DNA from: Candidatus Segatella mututuai
GTDB taxonomy: Bacteria > Bacteroidota > Bacteroidia > Bacteroidales > Bacteroidaceae
Assembly (NCBI GenBank): GCA_002439605.1
Contig: DJOI01000086.1
Location: 32,632-96,631 of the forward strand
Direction: 5' to 3'
Length of the DNA stretch: 64,000 nucleotides
Position 1 is the stretch's first letter; the number at the start of each line of letters is the position of its first letter. This document shows, in pieces, positions 37,977 to 46,928 of the stretch. Below the pieces are notes generated by a model that was given only the letters and a program-made list of their open reading frames with translations, searched no databases and had not been told where the DNA came from. The position numbers and the translations under genes were made by a program.

Positions 37977-40688
37977 TTACCAGTCACGAGGACATTTAAA
38001 CTGTACCCAGCAGCCATATCCATCATCGGAATATACCTGGTGTGTGAATATGAATATCATGGCCTCGCCCCGGGCGCCCAATCCAAGTGTTTGTGCATGG
38101 GCTCCTTGGTCGTACATGATATATGGGGTCTTGACCGTTCCGTCGCTCATCGTGCATGAGCCAACCTTGATGCTCATATTGTTGCAAGCCCCATATTTAC
38201 CAGTGCCATTCATTACCTTCACCATGACCATGTGCCCATCATCGTATGGCTGCATATCAGGAAGGGTATAGGTGACATTTTCATCCATCAATAGAGCGAC
38301 ATTGACATTTCTTTCAATCTTGGTAGAATCCTTGTTGAGAGTTTTTGTCTTCAAGGCAAGCCCAGAGACGTAGCCACCCCCAAAGCCCAAGGCGCATGAC
38401 TCGCCTTTTTTATTCTTGATGGAGATGATGGCACCATATCTTGTGAGGTAATCATCCACCTCGTCAATCAGTCTCATGAGAATGGGCGTGCCAAGGGAGC
38501 TCCATTGGCCAATGATTGCTTGACGGTTTGTGCCATTGAACACAATGAACTCATCCAACAGGCTCATCTTGTTGGCCTTGCCATAGCCAATGTCTTCATT
38601 GCCTTCGTCATCGTTGATCTTGTTGATAACCGTGCCGATGCGCCCTGAGCCGATTTCAAACCCGCCGATGTTGCCCTTGCTCGCCTCGATCTCTCCCTTG
38701 AGCTTGGCGTTGCCCTGCTCGTCGATGGAGAAGTTGCCGTTTGGTGAGCGGACGGACTGAAGAACACCGCCCTTGGCGTAGATGTAACCATGGAGGATGA
38801 TGTCGTTGAGAATGGCACGTCCACCATGGGTGAGGACGAAACTGCACATATTTTTCAACTCCTCGTCGGTGGCTTGATAACCTGGATTGTTGATGTACTT
38901 GCCGATGGTGTAGAAAGCTTGCCTCATGTCACCACCGCCCCAAATGAATGGCGAGTTGCCAGTGGCGGCGTAGCCACTCATGCCGCCTGTCTCCTTGGCC
39001 ATCTTGCCATTGCGGTATTGACCGACACGGATGTCTTGCGTCATGACGAGACCACCGTTGACCGTGGTCTTCGCCTCGGTGATGGCCGACGTGAGGTATC
39101 TGAACGCCTCGAAGTCCGCCATGGCGTGGTCATTGTCATCATAGGCTGCCGTCCACTGGATGGGCAGGTTGCCTTGGTTGAGGGTGACTTCCATCACGGT
39201 AGCGTTGGCCTCGAATATGCGAAAACGTGCATCCTCTGCATCGGAGCACTCGAAGATGACGGAGTATCTCCTCAGCTCGTCGGTGAGCTGGATGGTCTCG
39301 CTGTAGCCTCCCACGGTGAAGCGCAGGGACGAGCCACGGGCCTTCAGCGAGAGAGTGTATTTCTCACCAGCCACCAGCGAGGCGGTGAGCTGCTGCGCCA
39401 ATCCTCCATCCGTCAGGGTGACGGCATGGCCGGATGCACTCTCCGTGGTCTCGACGAATTCGGCGTTTTTGCACTCCCAGTATTTGGCAGAGTCGCTGAA
39501 AATGGTGGTATCTTCGGTGATTTCGGTCTTCTCGCCAAACTCCTGTGAGGTGAAGTCGCCCGTGAAGCCAGAGTTGAGCAGGAGGTTTCCGCTCTTGATG
39601 CCCAGCCCCTGCAGCTGCTCGATGGGCGTGCCGTCGGGGAGCGTGGTGCCAGGCTCGAAGATGGCCTTGCCCTTGAATGTGGCGGTCTTGGTGAGCGGGT
39701 CGTAGGCGATGAAGTTGGTCTGCTCACGGTCGCCCACGTAGTAGGTGCCGTAGATGCGGGAGTGGAACTGACCGCCCTCGAAGCCCTCGTCCTTGACCTC
39801 GCAGTCCTGAAGCGAGAAGGTGGTGATGCCCTGGTAGTACTTGGTGGAAGGCGCATCGGTAGCCGTGGCAGAGAGGATGATGGCTGACGTGCGGATGGGG
39901 TTATTTGCCCCTTGGAAGCCCAGCTGCACGATGTTGTCGCCCGCCTCCGGGATGCCCTCGCCATCAAACTTGTCGTCTTGGTTGGAGAGGATGATGTAGT
40001 TGTCGCCCACGCCCGTCACCAATCGCCAATAGTATTTGGTGGAAGCAAAGGCAGCATTGCCAGCCTCTATGCGGAACTGCTGACAGCGTGCCTGGTCGCC
40101 CACGGCGAACTCCTGGTATATGTGCCGCTTGCCGTCGGTGGTCTCGAAGTAACACTTGTAATAGGTGGGTGTGCCAACTGTGATGACACGACCACGGGTG
40201 TTGAGCCACTCCACCTTGGAGCACACCATGGCTGCGGCGGACAAAGCCATCTCACCCCCCACGTGCTTCAACTCCTTGATGGTAATCTCACGGAAGTATG
40301 CCGCACGTCGGATGTTGAGGAAGTCGAACTCTGCCGTGGAGGTGCCATCCTTGTCAACGGATATGGATGCGCCAGTGGCTTCGGTTTTGAAATCGCCGAA
40401 AGCGGTCTTGGTGCCATTCTCGCCCAATTGGGTGTCACCCACGACAAAAAGCGAGGCCAGCTTGGCGAGAGCCTTGGAGACAAGCCCCTCGGCAAAGGTG
40501 ATGAGACCACCTGCCGTGTCATCATGCTCACGAGAGAGGTAGCGTCTGTCCTCCACCTCCGTGTTGAAATGCAGCAAGGAGAGGAACGCATTGCCTATGC
40601 GCTCCGCCGTGTTGGCAGACTTGCGACGCTCGTCACGAATCTGCTCAAAGTCTTGCTGAAGTTTTTGTTTAGACAAATTATCTGCCAT
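37977..40688 (-). CDS. Tail-tip / minor tail structural protein
   Basis: 903-aa soluble protein. The N-terminus (KQKLQQDFEQIRDERRKSANTAERIGNAFLSLL) is a helical, attachment-like segment common in Bacteroides phage tail proteins. A segment near residues 360-520 (SGNLLLNSGFTGDF ... YTLSLKARGSSLRFTVGGY) resembles a carbohydrate-binding jelly roll. The region IDEQGNAKLKGEIEASKGNIGGFEIG is typical of long tail-tip proteins. First gene of the operon driven by promoter C. Ends 21 bp before the DGR target, and together they likely form the distal tail. Confidence 0.7.
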   Translation of the reverse strand: MADNLSKQKLQQDFEQIRDERRKSANTAERIGNAFLSLLHFNTEVEDRRYLSREHDDTAGGLITFAEGLVSKALAKLASLFVVGDTQLGENGTKTAFGDFKTEATGASISVDKDGTSTAEFDFLNIRRAAYFREITIKELKHVGGEMALSAAAMVCSKVEWLNTRGRVITVGTPTYYKCYFETTDGKRHIYQEFAVGDQARCQQFRIEAGNAAFASTKYYWRLVTGVGDNYIILSNQDDKFDGEGIPEAGDNIVQLGFQGANNPIRTSAIILSATATDAPSTKYYQGITTFSLQDCEVKDEGFEGGQFHSRIYGTYYVGDREQTNFIAYDPLTKTATFKGKAIFEPGTTLPDGTPIEQLQGLGIKSGNLLLNSGFTGDFTSQEFGEKTEITEDTTIFSDSAKYWECKNAEFVETTESASGHAVTLTDGGLAQQLTASLVAGEKYTLSLKARGSSLRFTVGGYSETIQLTDELRRYSVIFECSDAEDARFRIFEANATVMEVTLNQGNLPIQWTAAYDDNDHAMADFEAFRYLTSAITEAKTTVNGGLVMTQDIRVGQYRNGKMAKETGGMSGYAATGNSPFIWGGGDMRQAFYTIGKYINNPGYQATDEELKNMCSFVLTHGGRAILNDIILHGYIYAKGGVLQSVRSPNGNFSIDEQGNAKLKGEIEASKGNIGGFEIGSGRIGTVINKINDDEGNEDIGYGKANKMSLLDEFIVFNGTNRQAIIGQWSSLGTPILMRLIDEVDDYLTRYGAIISIKNKKGESCALGFGGGYVSGLALKTKTLNKDSTKIERNVNVALLMDENVTYTLPDMQPYDDGHMVMVKVMNGTGKYGACNNMSIKVGSCTMSDGTVKTPYIMYDQGAHAQTLGLGARGEAMIFIFTHQVYSDDGYGCWVQFKCPRDW

Positions 40689-40702
40689 AAATCTTTTTTA
40701 TG

Positions 40703-40738
40703 CAAAGGTAAAACACCAATGAAATCATTAAAAATACG
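40703..40738 (-). promoter_or_regulatory. Phage-type promoter C (tail-tip/DGR operon)
   Basis: CGTATTTT, 20 bp, TACCTTTG, then GCATAAAAAAGATTT and the ATG of the 903-aa gene. Same spacing and leader as the other three copies. Confidence 0.75.
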
Positions 40739-40740
40739 AG

Positions 40741-41277
40741 CTATAGGTTGCGAGCAGCGCCCATGCCCTTGAAAATCTCAGTGAGCGCAGAAGCCATGAG
40801 ACCGTTGTAGGTCTCACCATAGAACTCCGCCTCATGCTCGTTGAGCCGCATGACCGAGGAGTAGTATTTCTGGGAGAACCAGTCGCGCCTGCCCTTGGGC
40901 ACGCCACCAGCGACACGACCGCCCCATGCAGGGCCTACCTTGCGAGGGGTGTCAAGGTCATGGTCTGCGCGGTATTGCTTGTTGAGGAAGTCGAGGTCTC
41001 CCCCGTTGGAGCGCAGAATCCTCTGCCCTCCCTGCGCCTCGGTCCACTTCTTCCACACATGGGCAGGTCCGACTCCAGCAGCCACATAGATGCCATATTG
41101 CAGGAAGTTGTGCTCGATTGTGGTGACCGTGCCCTGCTCGACACTTGCCTTGATGGAGGAATAGAGCGCGCCTGTGTCTATGGTACGCAAGCGCTCCATG
41201 CGCTCGCGCCAGAAATACCCCATCTGGTTAGCCCATCCCCTCTCGTATTTGAGAAGGTCGTCTATCGCTTCAGCCAT
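40741..41277 (-). CDS. HK97-gp10-like head-tail/tail-completion protein
   Basis: 178 aa. The segment RTIDTGALYSSIKASVEQGTVTTIEHNFLQYGIYVAAGVG matches the style of the HK97 gp10 family (TGALYxSI, then YGxYVxxG), which joins the tail to the head or completes tails. No membrane segment. Its ATG overlaps the preceding gene by 16 bp. Ends immediately before promoter C with a TAG stop. Confidence 0.7.
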   Translation of the reverse strand: MAEAIDDLLKYERGWANQMGYFWRERMERLRTIDTGALYSSIKASVEQGTVTTIEHNFLQYGIYVAAGVGPAHVWKKWTEAQGGQRILRSNGGDLDFLNKQYRADHDLDTPRKVGPAWGGRVAGGVPKGRRDWFSQKYYSSVMRLNEHEAEFYGETYNGLMASALTEIFKGMGAARNL

Positions 41278-41768
41278 AGGCTCTCGTCATATTGCAAGTC
41301 GGTAGGCTCGTCGGATGTCAGCATGAAGTAAAGACCCGTGCAGCCATTCAAGGAGTATCTGCCCAACTCCGTGGAATAGACCTGCGTGAGGTTAAGATAC
41401 TCCAACTGGTCGCCAAAGGTCTGGCACTCCTTGTCATAGAGCAAGCGACTGAGGAACTGCCGGAAGATGTAACGGCAGAGGTTGAGCTTCTCCTCACGGT
41501 CTGCCATGTCATCGTGCTTGTAGGCCGCCAATATCCACACGGTGTAGATATTGCGGTCGAAGAATCCGTCGCCCACGGAATGGGTATTGGAATCTACCGT
41601 GTCAGAAACCATGATGAAGTTGGATGCACGGCGGAACTGCTGCAACACGCCTTGCACGGTATCTGGCCCGCTGCACGTCGTTGCGACAAAATTGTAAAGT
41701 CTGCAGGTGTTGTTCTCCTCAGCCAACTGTTTGAAATATGCTATCGCATCAAATTGTTTCTCTGTCAT
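41262..41768 (-). CDS. Probable tail terminator/connector protein
   Basis: 168 aa. Contains RRASNFIMVSDTVDSN, FFDRNIYTVWILAAYKHDDMADREEKLNLCRYIFRQFLSRLL and a C-terminal beta-rich part. The size, order (after connector genes and before the gp10-like gene) and pattern of one helical plus one beta half fit a tail-terminator-type protein. I do not recognise a named family. Overlaps the upstream stop by 4 bp. Confidence 0.45.
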   Translation of the reverse strand: MTEKQFDAIAYFKQLAEENNTCRLYNFVATTCSGPDTVQGVLQQFRRASNFIMVSDTVDSNTHSVGDGFFDRNIYTVWILAAYKHDDMADREEKLNLCRYIFRQFLSRLLYDKECQTFGDQLEYLNLTQVYSTELGRYSLNGCTGLYFMLTSDEPTDLQYDESLWLKR

Positions 41769-42595
41769 GATTGTATCGTTTTCATCTTTTCCTTGTATTC
41801 CTCCGCCTCACGAGCCTTCTCGTCAAGCTCGGTGAGCGCCGACCAGCAATCTGTCTCGAAGACCGCCCTCTGCTTGGTAATGTCGCCATCGGTGAGTGCC
41901 CTGACCTGCGCACGTATGCCCAATGTGATGTCCTCCATGGTAGGGTCTGCCCCCTCCTTGGAAGACTTGAAGAAGTGAGGGAAGTTGGCGGCGGCAACGG
42001 ACTTGAAATCGGAGTACCACAGAAACGCCCCCAGCAATTCCTCAGGATCGAACGAAACGGAATCGTCACGCCCGCCCTCCTCGTCACGATAGAGAATCCA
42101 TCCCAGCTGCCGCAGGAACCTGTCCTCCCTGTGCATGAGGTAAAGCTGGTAATATTTCTCAGCAAAGAGGTAGTCCTGAAATGTAATCTTGCGAATGCTC
42201 GAAACGGCGCGCAAGCGGTCGGAAATGGACCGCAAGGGCTGAAAATCCCTGAAGCCATCGACAAAGTCGAACTGACCCAGCAATCCCAAAATTGTCTCTG
42301 TCTGCAAAAACACCACTCTTCGCCGAGAACTGGTATTGTCACCTTGACTGGTATCATGGCACAAGACAGAACACTTCCACCCCGTGCGGGTATGCTTGAT
42401 GACCTCAAGCCCCGACAAACGACAAAACAGGTATGTCTTGACGACATGCGGCTCATGGAACCTTGTGAGCAGGAAGAGCACATAGCGAAGCTCATCTTGC
42501 GTAAGCTCTCGCCAAGACTTGGGAGCAGTGAGGGCAAGGTTGACAACTCCATCATGAATTGAATATGTAGGCAGGCGCTGACTTTCTGTTTTCAT
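41765..42595 (-). CDS. Phage protein of unknown function in the connector cluster
   Basis: 276 aa from the ATG at 42595 (MKTESQRLPTYSIHDG). The longer frame would overlap the upstream gene deeply. Contains LTQDELRYVLFLLTRFHEPHVVKTYLFCRLSGLEV, FQDYLFAEKYYQLYLMHRED and DPEELLGAFLWYSDFKSVAAANFPHFFK, then a charged C-terminal helix. No known motif. Lies between a DUF6712-like protein and a putative tail terminator, so a head-tail joining or tail-assembly chaperone role is possible. Confidence 0.45.
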   Translation of the reverse strand: MKTESQRLPTYSIHDGVVNLALTAPKSWRELTQDELRYVLFLLTRFHEPHVVKTYLFCRLSGLEVIKHTRTGWKCSVLCHDTSQGDNTSSRRRVVFLQTETILGLLGQFDFVDGFRDFQPLRSISDRLRAVSSIRKITFQDYLFAEKYYQLYLMHREDRFLRQLGWILYRDEEGGRDDSVSFDPEELLGAFLWYSDFKSVAAANFPHFFKSSKEGADPTMEDITLGIRAQVRALTDGDITKQRAVFETDCWSALTELDEKAREAEEYKEKMKTIQS

Positions 42596-43397
42596 AAGGC
42601 TTGTAGTGATTGCATTTATACTCCGAGGACGCATGATAAGGCGCAAAGGCCTCTGCATCTCCATCCAAGAGAAGCCGCAGGCGGTCAAGCGTGTGCTTCA
42701 TGTCGTTGGGCCTGAAGGAGGTCGTATCGCTGTAAAGCGCCAAATAGGTGCGAATGAGACAGACTGCCTTCTGCTCCTGCTCCGTCCATGGCTCGCCTGT
42801 GCGACACTTGTCAAGGAATGCATCCATCTGCTCATTGGAGATGATGCGTCGCAAGACGTCATCGGCCAGTCGTATGTTGTTTTGGGCGACATGCCAGTCC
42901 TGTGACGAGAGCTTGGAAAGCGAAGCCTCCAACTTGTAATCCTGGTAACCCCACAACAAGGTGGGTATGCAGCGCTTGGCCTGCATGGTCTTGCCCCACC
43001 CCGATGCGTTCACGGCAAGGGTGCAAACGCATTCCTCCACCACAGCGAGGATGGCTTGCGAGACCTGCTCGATGAGGTTCTCCACCCGAGCGGAGGACGC
43101 TGGCGTGACCTCGCCATTGCTCACCACGCCGAAGCCTGTGGGAGTGAGCACCAAGTCAAGATGTCGAACGACGTTGGCGAAAGTCGCCAAGCACACCCAT
43201 CGCTTCAGGAAAGGCTGAAAGTTCTCAGTTTCATCGAAGAACTTAGCCCCGATGTCACTTAGATACGACCTCTTGATGAGGTTGTAGGTCTCCAAAAAGT
43301 GCGGTTTCACGGAGTCGAAGACCTCGGAATGCGAAGAGGTAGCCACCAAGATGGCATCCTCGAAGTCCTGCTTGCTAATTTCCATTTTCATTGTCAT
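42552..43397 (-). CDS. DUF6712-like head-tail connector-region protein
   Basis: 281 aa. Resembles, in order and sequence style (ISKQDFEDAILVATSSHSEVFDSVKPHFLETYNLIKRSYL, and FLKRWVCLATFANVVRHLDLVLTPTGFGVVSN), the DUF6712 proteins of Bacteroides phages that follow the portal gene. Mostly helical. Its start overlaps the portal stop by 23 bp. Function not demonstrated; connector is inferred from position. Confidence 0.5.
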   Translation of the reverse strand: MTMKMEISKQDFEDAILVATSSHSEVFDSVKPHFLETYNLIKRSYLSDIGAKFFDETENFQPFLKRWVCLATFANVVRHLDLVLTPTGFGVVSNGEVTPASSARVENLIEQVSQAILAVVEECVCTLAVNASGWGKTMQAKRCIPTLLWGYQDYKLEASLSKLSSQDWHVAQNNIRLADDVLRRIISNEQMDAFLDKCRTGEPWTEQEQKAVCLIRTYLALYSDTTSFRPNDMKHTLDRLRLLLDGDAEAFAPYHASSEYKCNHYKPYENRKSAPAYIFNS

Positions 43398-44829
43398 TGT
43401 TGGTTATGGTTGATGTCTGTTGGTCCTTGTTCTTGTCGAGCGTGGTCAGCTCTATCATCGGCACGTCAATGGTGATGCCTCGCTCAGCCCATCCATTATA
43501 GTGTGAGATGACATGGTAAGGCTTGACCATGATGTCATGGCAAGGCTTCTCCAACGACTGCTTCAAGATGAAGAGCTCACGCTTGTCGGAGCCAGAGTTG
43601 TTCATCTGGCTCTTGCCAGGCGTAGCGCCCACAAGGTTGGGATGCACGCCCAGTGCGAAGCAAAGGGCGTTGGAAGCCTCGCTCATGTCGTCCGCCCAGT
43701 CTCCCCCCTCCTTCTTGCCACTCTCGTTGAGGTTAATGATGCGCACCATGCGCTGCTCCTTGCCGTTTGGATCGAAGTAATATCCCGTGATGAGTGCCTT
43801 GCCTGCATTCTCCGTGCCACACACGAAGTCGATGATGGACTGCTTCTCCTCCTCGATGCGTGCCTTGCGCTTCTCAGGCTCGACGATGCCCTCCTCGTTG
43901 CAGAGGTTCATCCAGTAGTCCTTGTGTATCTCTATCTGTATGCGTGGGGCAGAGGTGTTCTTGATCATGTATCGCTTGCCAATGCCGATGAGACGATAGA
44001 TGTCATACCAGGCATCGTCGAACATGGAGGCGTAGTAAGGTATCGGGTAGAACTGGCAGCCTGGCGTGGGAATGCGGGAGACGATGGCAAACTTGCAGTC
44101 TCGCCCCAACTTCGGCACCGCATGGGTCTCCCCCGTGTAGATGTCAGGTCCCTTGCCCATGCGGGCCAAGAGGTCGCCCAAGGGGTCGTTGAGGTCGAGC
44201 AACGGTATCGCCTCGGCATGGATGGGCGACATCGCCTTGCGGAAGTCGCCATAGAAGATGTGCTCGATCAGCCCTGTCCGCTCGTTGGGTCGCTGGAAGC
44301 GGCAATAAGAAACGTCCTTGTGGCGCACCTGCGTAATCCGGGAATGGTCACGGGAGAGGATGACGACCGTGACGTTCCAGAAGAAGAACTTCATGTCGGT
44401 GGCCTGCTCCATGAAGACCTCATGGATGCTGTTGCGAAGACAGAATTCACGAATCTCGGCATCGTCGGTGTCGCCACCCGTCTCCCGGTCAACGAAGCGC
44501 ACGCCCTGCCCATAGCAGCATTGCACGTTGAACGCCTGTGCACGCTGCGCTATCATGTTCATGCGCAAGAGGCGCTGAAGCTCGTATGGCATGGTGTTGT
44601 CGTCGCCGTAGTTGATGTACTGGTAGTCCCTGCCATCCACGGTGATGGGCGAGTAGATGGCATCGCCCACCTCGCCGGAACCCAGGAAATGGGTGTCAGC
44701 CCCGTACTGTTGCTCGATGGCAGCCTGGTTGGTGGCAGTGGCACCCACCGCACTCGTCGGCATGAGCATATATCGCTCGCTGTCACCATGCCCGCCGACA
44801 CGCTGCATGGAAAATTTGTCTCTGCTCAT
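43375..44829 (-). CDS. Phage portal protein
   Basis: About 484 aa from the ATG at 44829 (MSRDKFSMQRVGG), which overlaps the upstream stop by 4 bp; the longer frame is not supported. Portal-like features: INYGDDNTMPYELQRLLRMNMIAQRAQAFNVQCCYGQGVRFV, then ISHYNGWAERGITIDVPMIEL, and an adaptor-type LNESGKKEGGDWADDMSEASNALCFALGVHPNLVGATPGKSQMNNSGSDKRELF region as in portals of related phages. The portal is the DNA gate at the capsid vertex. It is separated from the terminase genes by an 8-kb regulatory block. Confidence 0.75.
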   Translation of the reverse strand: MSRDKFSMQRVGGHGDSERYMLMPTSAVGATATNQAAIEQQYGADTHFLGSGEVGDAIYSPITVDGRDYQYINYGDDNTMPYELQRLLRMNMIAQRAQAFNVQCCYGQGVRFVDRETGGDTDDAEIREFCLRNSIHEVFMEQATDMKFFFWNVTVVILSRDHSRITQVRHKDVSYCRFQRPNERTGLIEHIFYGDFRKAMSPIHAEAIPLLDLNDPLGDLLARMGKGPDIYTGETHAVPKLGRDCKFAIVSRIPTPGCQFYPIPYYASMFDDAWYDIYRLIGIGKRYMIKNTSAPRIQIEIHKDYWMNLCNEEGIVEPEKRKARIEEEKQSIIDFVCGTENAGKALITGYYFDPNGKEQRMVRIINLNESGKKEGGDWADDMSEASNALCFALGVHPNLVGATPGKSQMNNSGSDKRELFILKQSLEKPCHDIMVKPYHVISHYNGWAERGITIDVPMIELTTLDKNKDQQTSTITNNDNENGN

Positions 44830-45074
44830 AGATATACTGGTAATCCTAAAAATTGATAGATATAGACATCGGGCAAGGTGTGCACCTCGCCTGTGGCTGG
44901 ATGCGTGAGGCGGTGGAATCCGCCTCGCCAACTGCCTCCCGACACGAGCCATCCGTCATAACAGATGGCTCTGCCGTCGGTGGTCCACGCCCTGAGCCTG
45001 ATGGTGGCACGCTCACGCCGTGCCCTGTCCATCATGCGCAAGACCTCGTTGATATGGTATGCCGTGCGCTTCAT
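44826..45074 (-). CDS. Small phage protein of unknown function
   Basis: 82 aa, basic N-terminus (HINEVLRMMDRARRERATIRLRAWTTDGRAICYDGWLV) then GFHRLTHPATGEVHTLPDVYIYQF. No recognised domain. Its ATG and stop overlap the neighbouring genes (1 and 4 bp), so it is translated as part of the portal operon. Confidence 0.6.
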   Translation of the reverse strand: MKRTAYHINEVLRMMDRARRERATIRLRAWTTDGRAICYDGWLVSGGSWRGGFHRLTHPATGEVHTLPDVYIYQFLGLPVYL

Positions 45075-46138
45075 CAGTTGAAAGTATTGTCAAACGTGTT
45101 GTCGAATACGCGTCCGGCACGCTGCATGTCGAGGACATTGTGCTGGCGCTGCGAATAGACATAGCTGAAGGTGAAGCGTGGGACGGTGCCGAGGAGGTTG
45201 TCGTTGTCGCTCTTGGATTCGGAGATGGTCACTTGCTTGCCCACCACAGGCTCACCCCCATAGATGTTGACGACGTAAACCTCGTCGGAACGGAACAACT
45301 CGTCAGCCCATGCCGCCATCGCCGTGGTGAGCGGTCCCGTGTCGCCCTTGAAGATGCGCTTCTCGGTGATGCGGTAGTTGATGGTCCTGCCCCCGATGGA
45401 AGCGGAGTCCCGGGTGTATTCGGGAGCCACCTCGTGCTTGCCTGTGCAATAGATGAGTTCCTGGCATCCGAAGGAGTTGGTGAAGAGGAGTATCGGGGCG
45501 CAGTCGGGCTGCTCGGTGTCGACGATGAAGGTCTGGAGGCGTGCGCCTGCCTTGACATCGAAGTAAGAGAGCTGCTTGCCCTTGACGGCGAACTTGGACG
45601 GCGACACGTCGATGGTGGTGTATTTGCCGTTGCCACCCACCACCTCGGCGGTGAGGAGCTGCTTGGAGCCATCTGTATAATAGGCGGTGACGGTGGCAGC
45701 GTCCGTGCCGAGATAGTGAAGGTACTCCAAGCGCCCCATGGCGGTGGTCTTGGCATCTTGCAAGATGGTGAGGAAATGGGTGTCGGTGAAGTCCTGGCAG
45801 TCTATGTCGGGTATATCGACCGTGGCATAGAGAATGCGAAGCTTGAGGGTCTTCTGGTCGCTCTGCGTGACCTCGTCGCTGTCATCGGTGGAGGTGACCT
45901 TCTGCTCGGTGACGGTGATGACGGAATCGACGACGAGCTGTTGGCGTGCATAAGGACGATAGATGTCCGCGAGGTCCGCCAACAGGACCTCGCCGTCTGC
46001 GGGATAGAGATATTCATCATAGACGGCGGAATCGCCTATGGTGATGGTGACGAGCACACGGCTCATGGAGGTGAGGATGTCGAGGTCACGGATGTTTTGC
46101 AAGAAACAGGTGCCCGACGGTGCTGATTTGACGGTCAT
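45074..46138 (-). CDS. Phage structural protein of unknown family
   Basis: 354 aa from the ATG at 46138; the upstream part of the open frame contains promoter B, so it cannot be coding. Beta-rich, with LTSMSRVLVTITIGDSAVYDEYLYPADGEVLLADLADIYRPY and GKQLSYFDVKAGARLQTFIV. The C-terminus has the duplicated FDNTFDNTF. No recognised motif. First gene after promoter B, ahead of the portal, so probably a virion or assembly protein. Confidence 0.55.
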   Translation of the reverse strand: MTVKSAPSGTCFLQNIRDLDILTSMSRVLVTITIGDSAVYDEYLYPADGEVLLADLADIYRPYARQQLVVDSVITVTEQKVTSTDDSDEVTQSDQKTLKLRILYATVDIPDIDCQDFTDTHFLTILQDAKTTAMGRLEYLHYLGTDAATVTAYYTDGSKQLLTAEVVGGNGKYTTIDVSPSKFAVKGKQLSYFDVKAGARLQTFIVDTEQPDCAPILLFTNSFGCQELIYCTGKHEVAPEYTRDSASIGGRTINYRITEKRIFKGDTGPLTTAMAAWADELFRSDEVYVVNIYGGEPVVGKQVTISESKSDNDNLLGTVPRFTFSYVYSQRQHNVLDMQRAGRVFDNTFDNTFN

Positions 46139-46155
46139 ATTATCTTTTTTTGACG

Positions 46156-46191
46156 CAAAGTTAACAGGACACGTGGGGATATAAAAATACG
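46156..46191 (-). promoter_or_regulatory. Phage-type promoter B (portal operon)
   Basis: CGTATTTT, 20 bp, TAACTTTG, then GCGTCAAAAAAAGATAAT and the ATG of the 354-aa gene. The 20-bp spacer is almost the same as in promoter A (ATATCC..CGTGTCCTG). Confidence 0.75.
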
Positions 46192-46220
46192 GAGAGCTAC
46201 GCATCACGCGCAACCCTCCG
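46190..46220 (-). terminator. Candidate terminator before promoter B
   Basis: Arms CGGAG/CTCCG with internal partial pairing, followed on the minus strand by ATTTTTATAT. Same fused terminator-promoter layout as at 29.2 kb, weaker stem. Confidence 0.45.
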
Positions 46221-46247
46221 CCAAACCTTTCAAAAAATCTAATGCCG

Positions 46248-46283
46248 CAAAGGTACGTAATTTTTGTGAAAGCAACTTAGTTT
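46248..46283 (-). promoter_or_regulatory. Second possible promoter upstream of the portal operon
   Basis: TACCTTTG on the minus strand (46248-46255) without a good upstream box. It lies 110 bp before the 354-aa gene and could be a weak start. Confidence 0.3.
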
Positions 46284-46295
46284 ATTATGGGAAAA

Positions 46296-46568
46296 TTACT
46301 TGATAAGTATCATTTTCTCCCAGATGGCCCACGCAATGGTGCCGTCCGGCTGCGTGGCGACCTCGTAGTCGTGCTGCCGCATGTAGGCGACAATGTCGCC
46401 GAAGTCGATGGCTATCATGGTGGACAAGTCGGAGGCTATAGCCTCAGTGGTCTTGAAACACTTCTTGTATTCTCTCCCCTCCTCGTCCGTCATGGGAAGG
46501 TTGGAGCGGAAATGGAAATAGGCATCAAGCATCTGCTTGATTGCCGTCGTATTATTGTCTTTAGGCAT
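46296..46568 (-). CDS. Small phage protein of unknown function
   Basis: 90 aa: IKQMLDAYFHFRSNLPMTDEEGREYKKCFKTTEAIASDLSTMIAIDFGDIVAYMRQHDYEV. Soluble, helical N-terminus and beta C-terminus. No recognised family. Last gene of the small-gene operon that starts at 47663. Confidence 0.5.
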   Translation of the reverse strand: MPKDNNTTAIKQMLDAYFHFRSNLPMTDEEGREYKKCFKTTEAIASDLSTMIAIDFGDIVAYMRQHDYEVATQPDGTIAWAIWEKMILIK

Positions 46569-46601
46569 AATCTTGAATATTTAAATGGTTAAACTATAGG
46601 C

Positions 46602-46928
46602 TCACATCCACTTCTGCCAAGGGCGAGCCCTCAAATCGGCCTTGTCGTAGAGTTGCGTCCAGTAGTCGATAATTTCATGCCAGCGGCTATACTTGGCCAT
46701 GATGCGACAGACCCTACAGTCCATAGCCTCGACCTGATTGCAAAGCTTGGAGACCAGGTCGTAGGCTCTGTCGGAGACGGCTTGCCGCTTCTCCATCTCC
46801 AGCCTCTCCTGCAACTTCCACAGCTCCTTGTGCTCCTCGTCAAGCTCCCAGTATCTCATGTCCAGAAGCTTCTTGACCTTCATGCGCTTGGCATGAAGAT
46901 CTTTGATTTTCTTAGTCGTTCTCATCAC
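46602..46928 (-). CDS. Coiled-coil small phage protein
   Basis: 108 aa, highly charged and helical (KKIKDLHAKRMKVKKLLDMRYWELDEEHKELWKLQERLEMEKRQAV). Starts inside the end of the previous gene (17-bp overlap). Function unknown; coiled-coil scaffold or regulator possible. Confidence 0.5.
   Translation of the reverse strand: MMRTTKKIKDLHAKRMKVKKLLDMRYWELDEEHKELWKLQERLEMEKRQAVSDRAYDLVSKLCNQVEAMDCRVCRIMAKYSRWHEIIDYWTQLYDKADLRARPWQKWM

Noticed and set aside
43513..44856. 447-codon plus-strand frame over the portal gene
   Set aside because: Antisense; the minus-strand portal with overlapping start/stop signals is far better supported.
45059..46126. 355-codon plus-strand frame over the 354-aa structural gene
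   Set aside because: Antisense; residue pattern (repeated Val/Gly/Asp) is that of a shadow frame.
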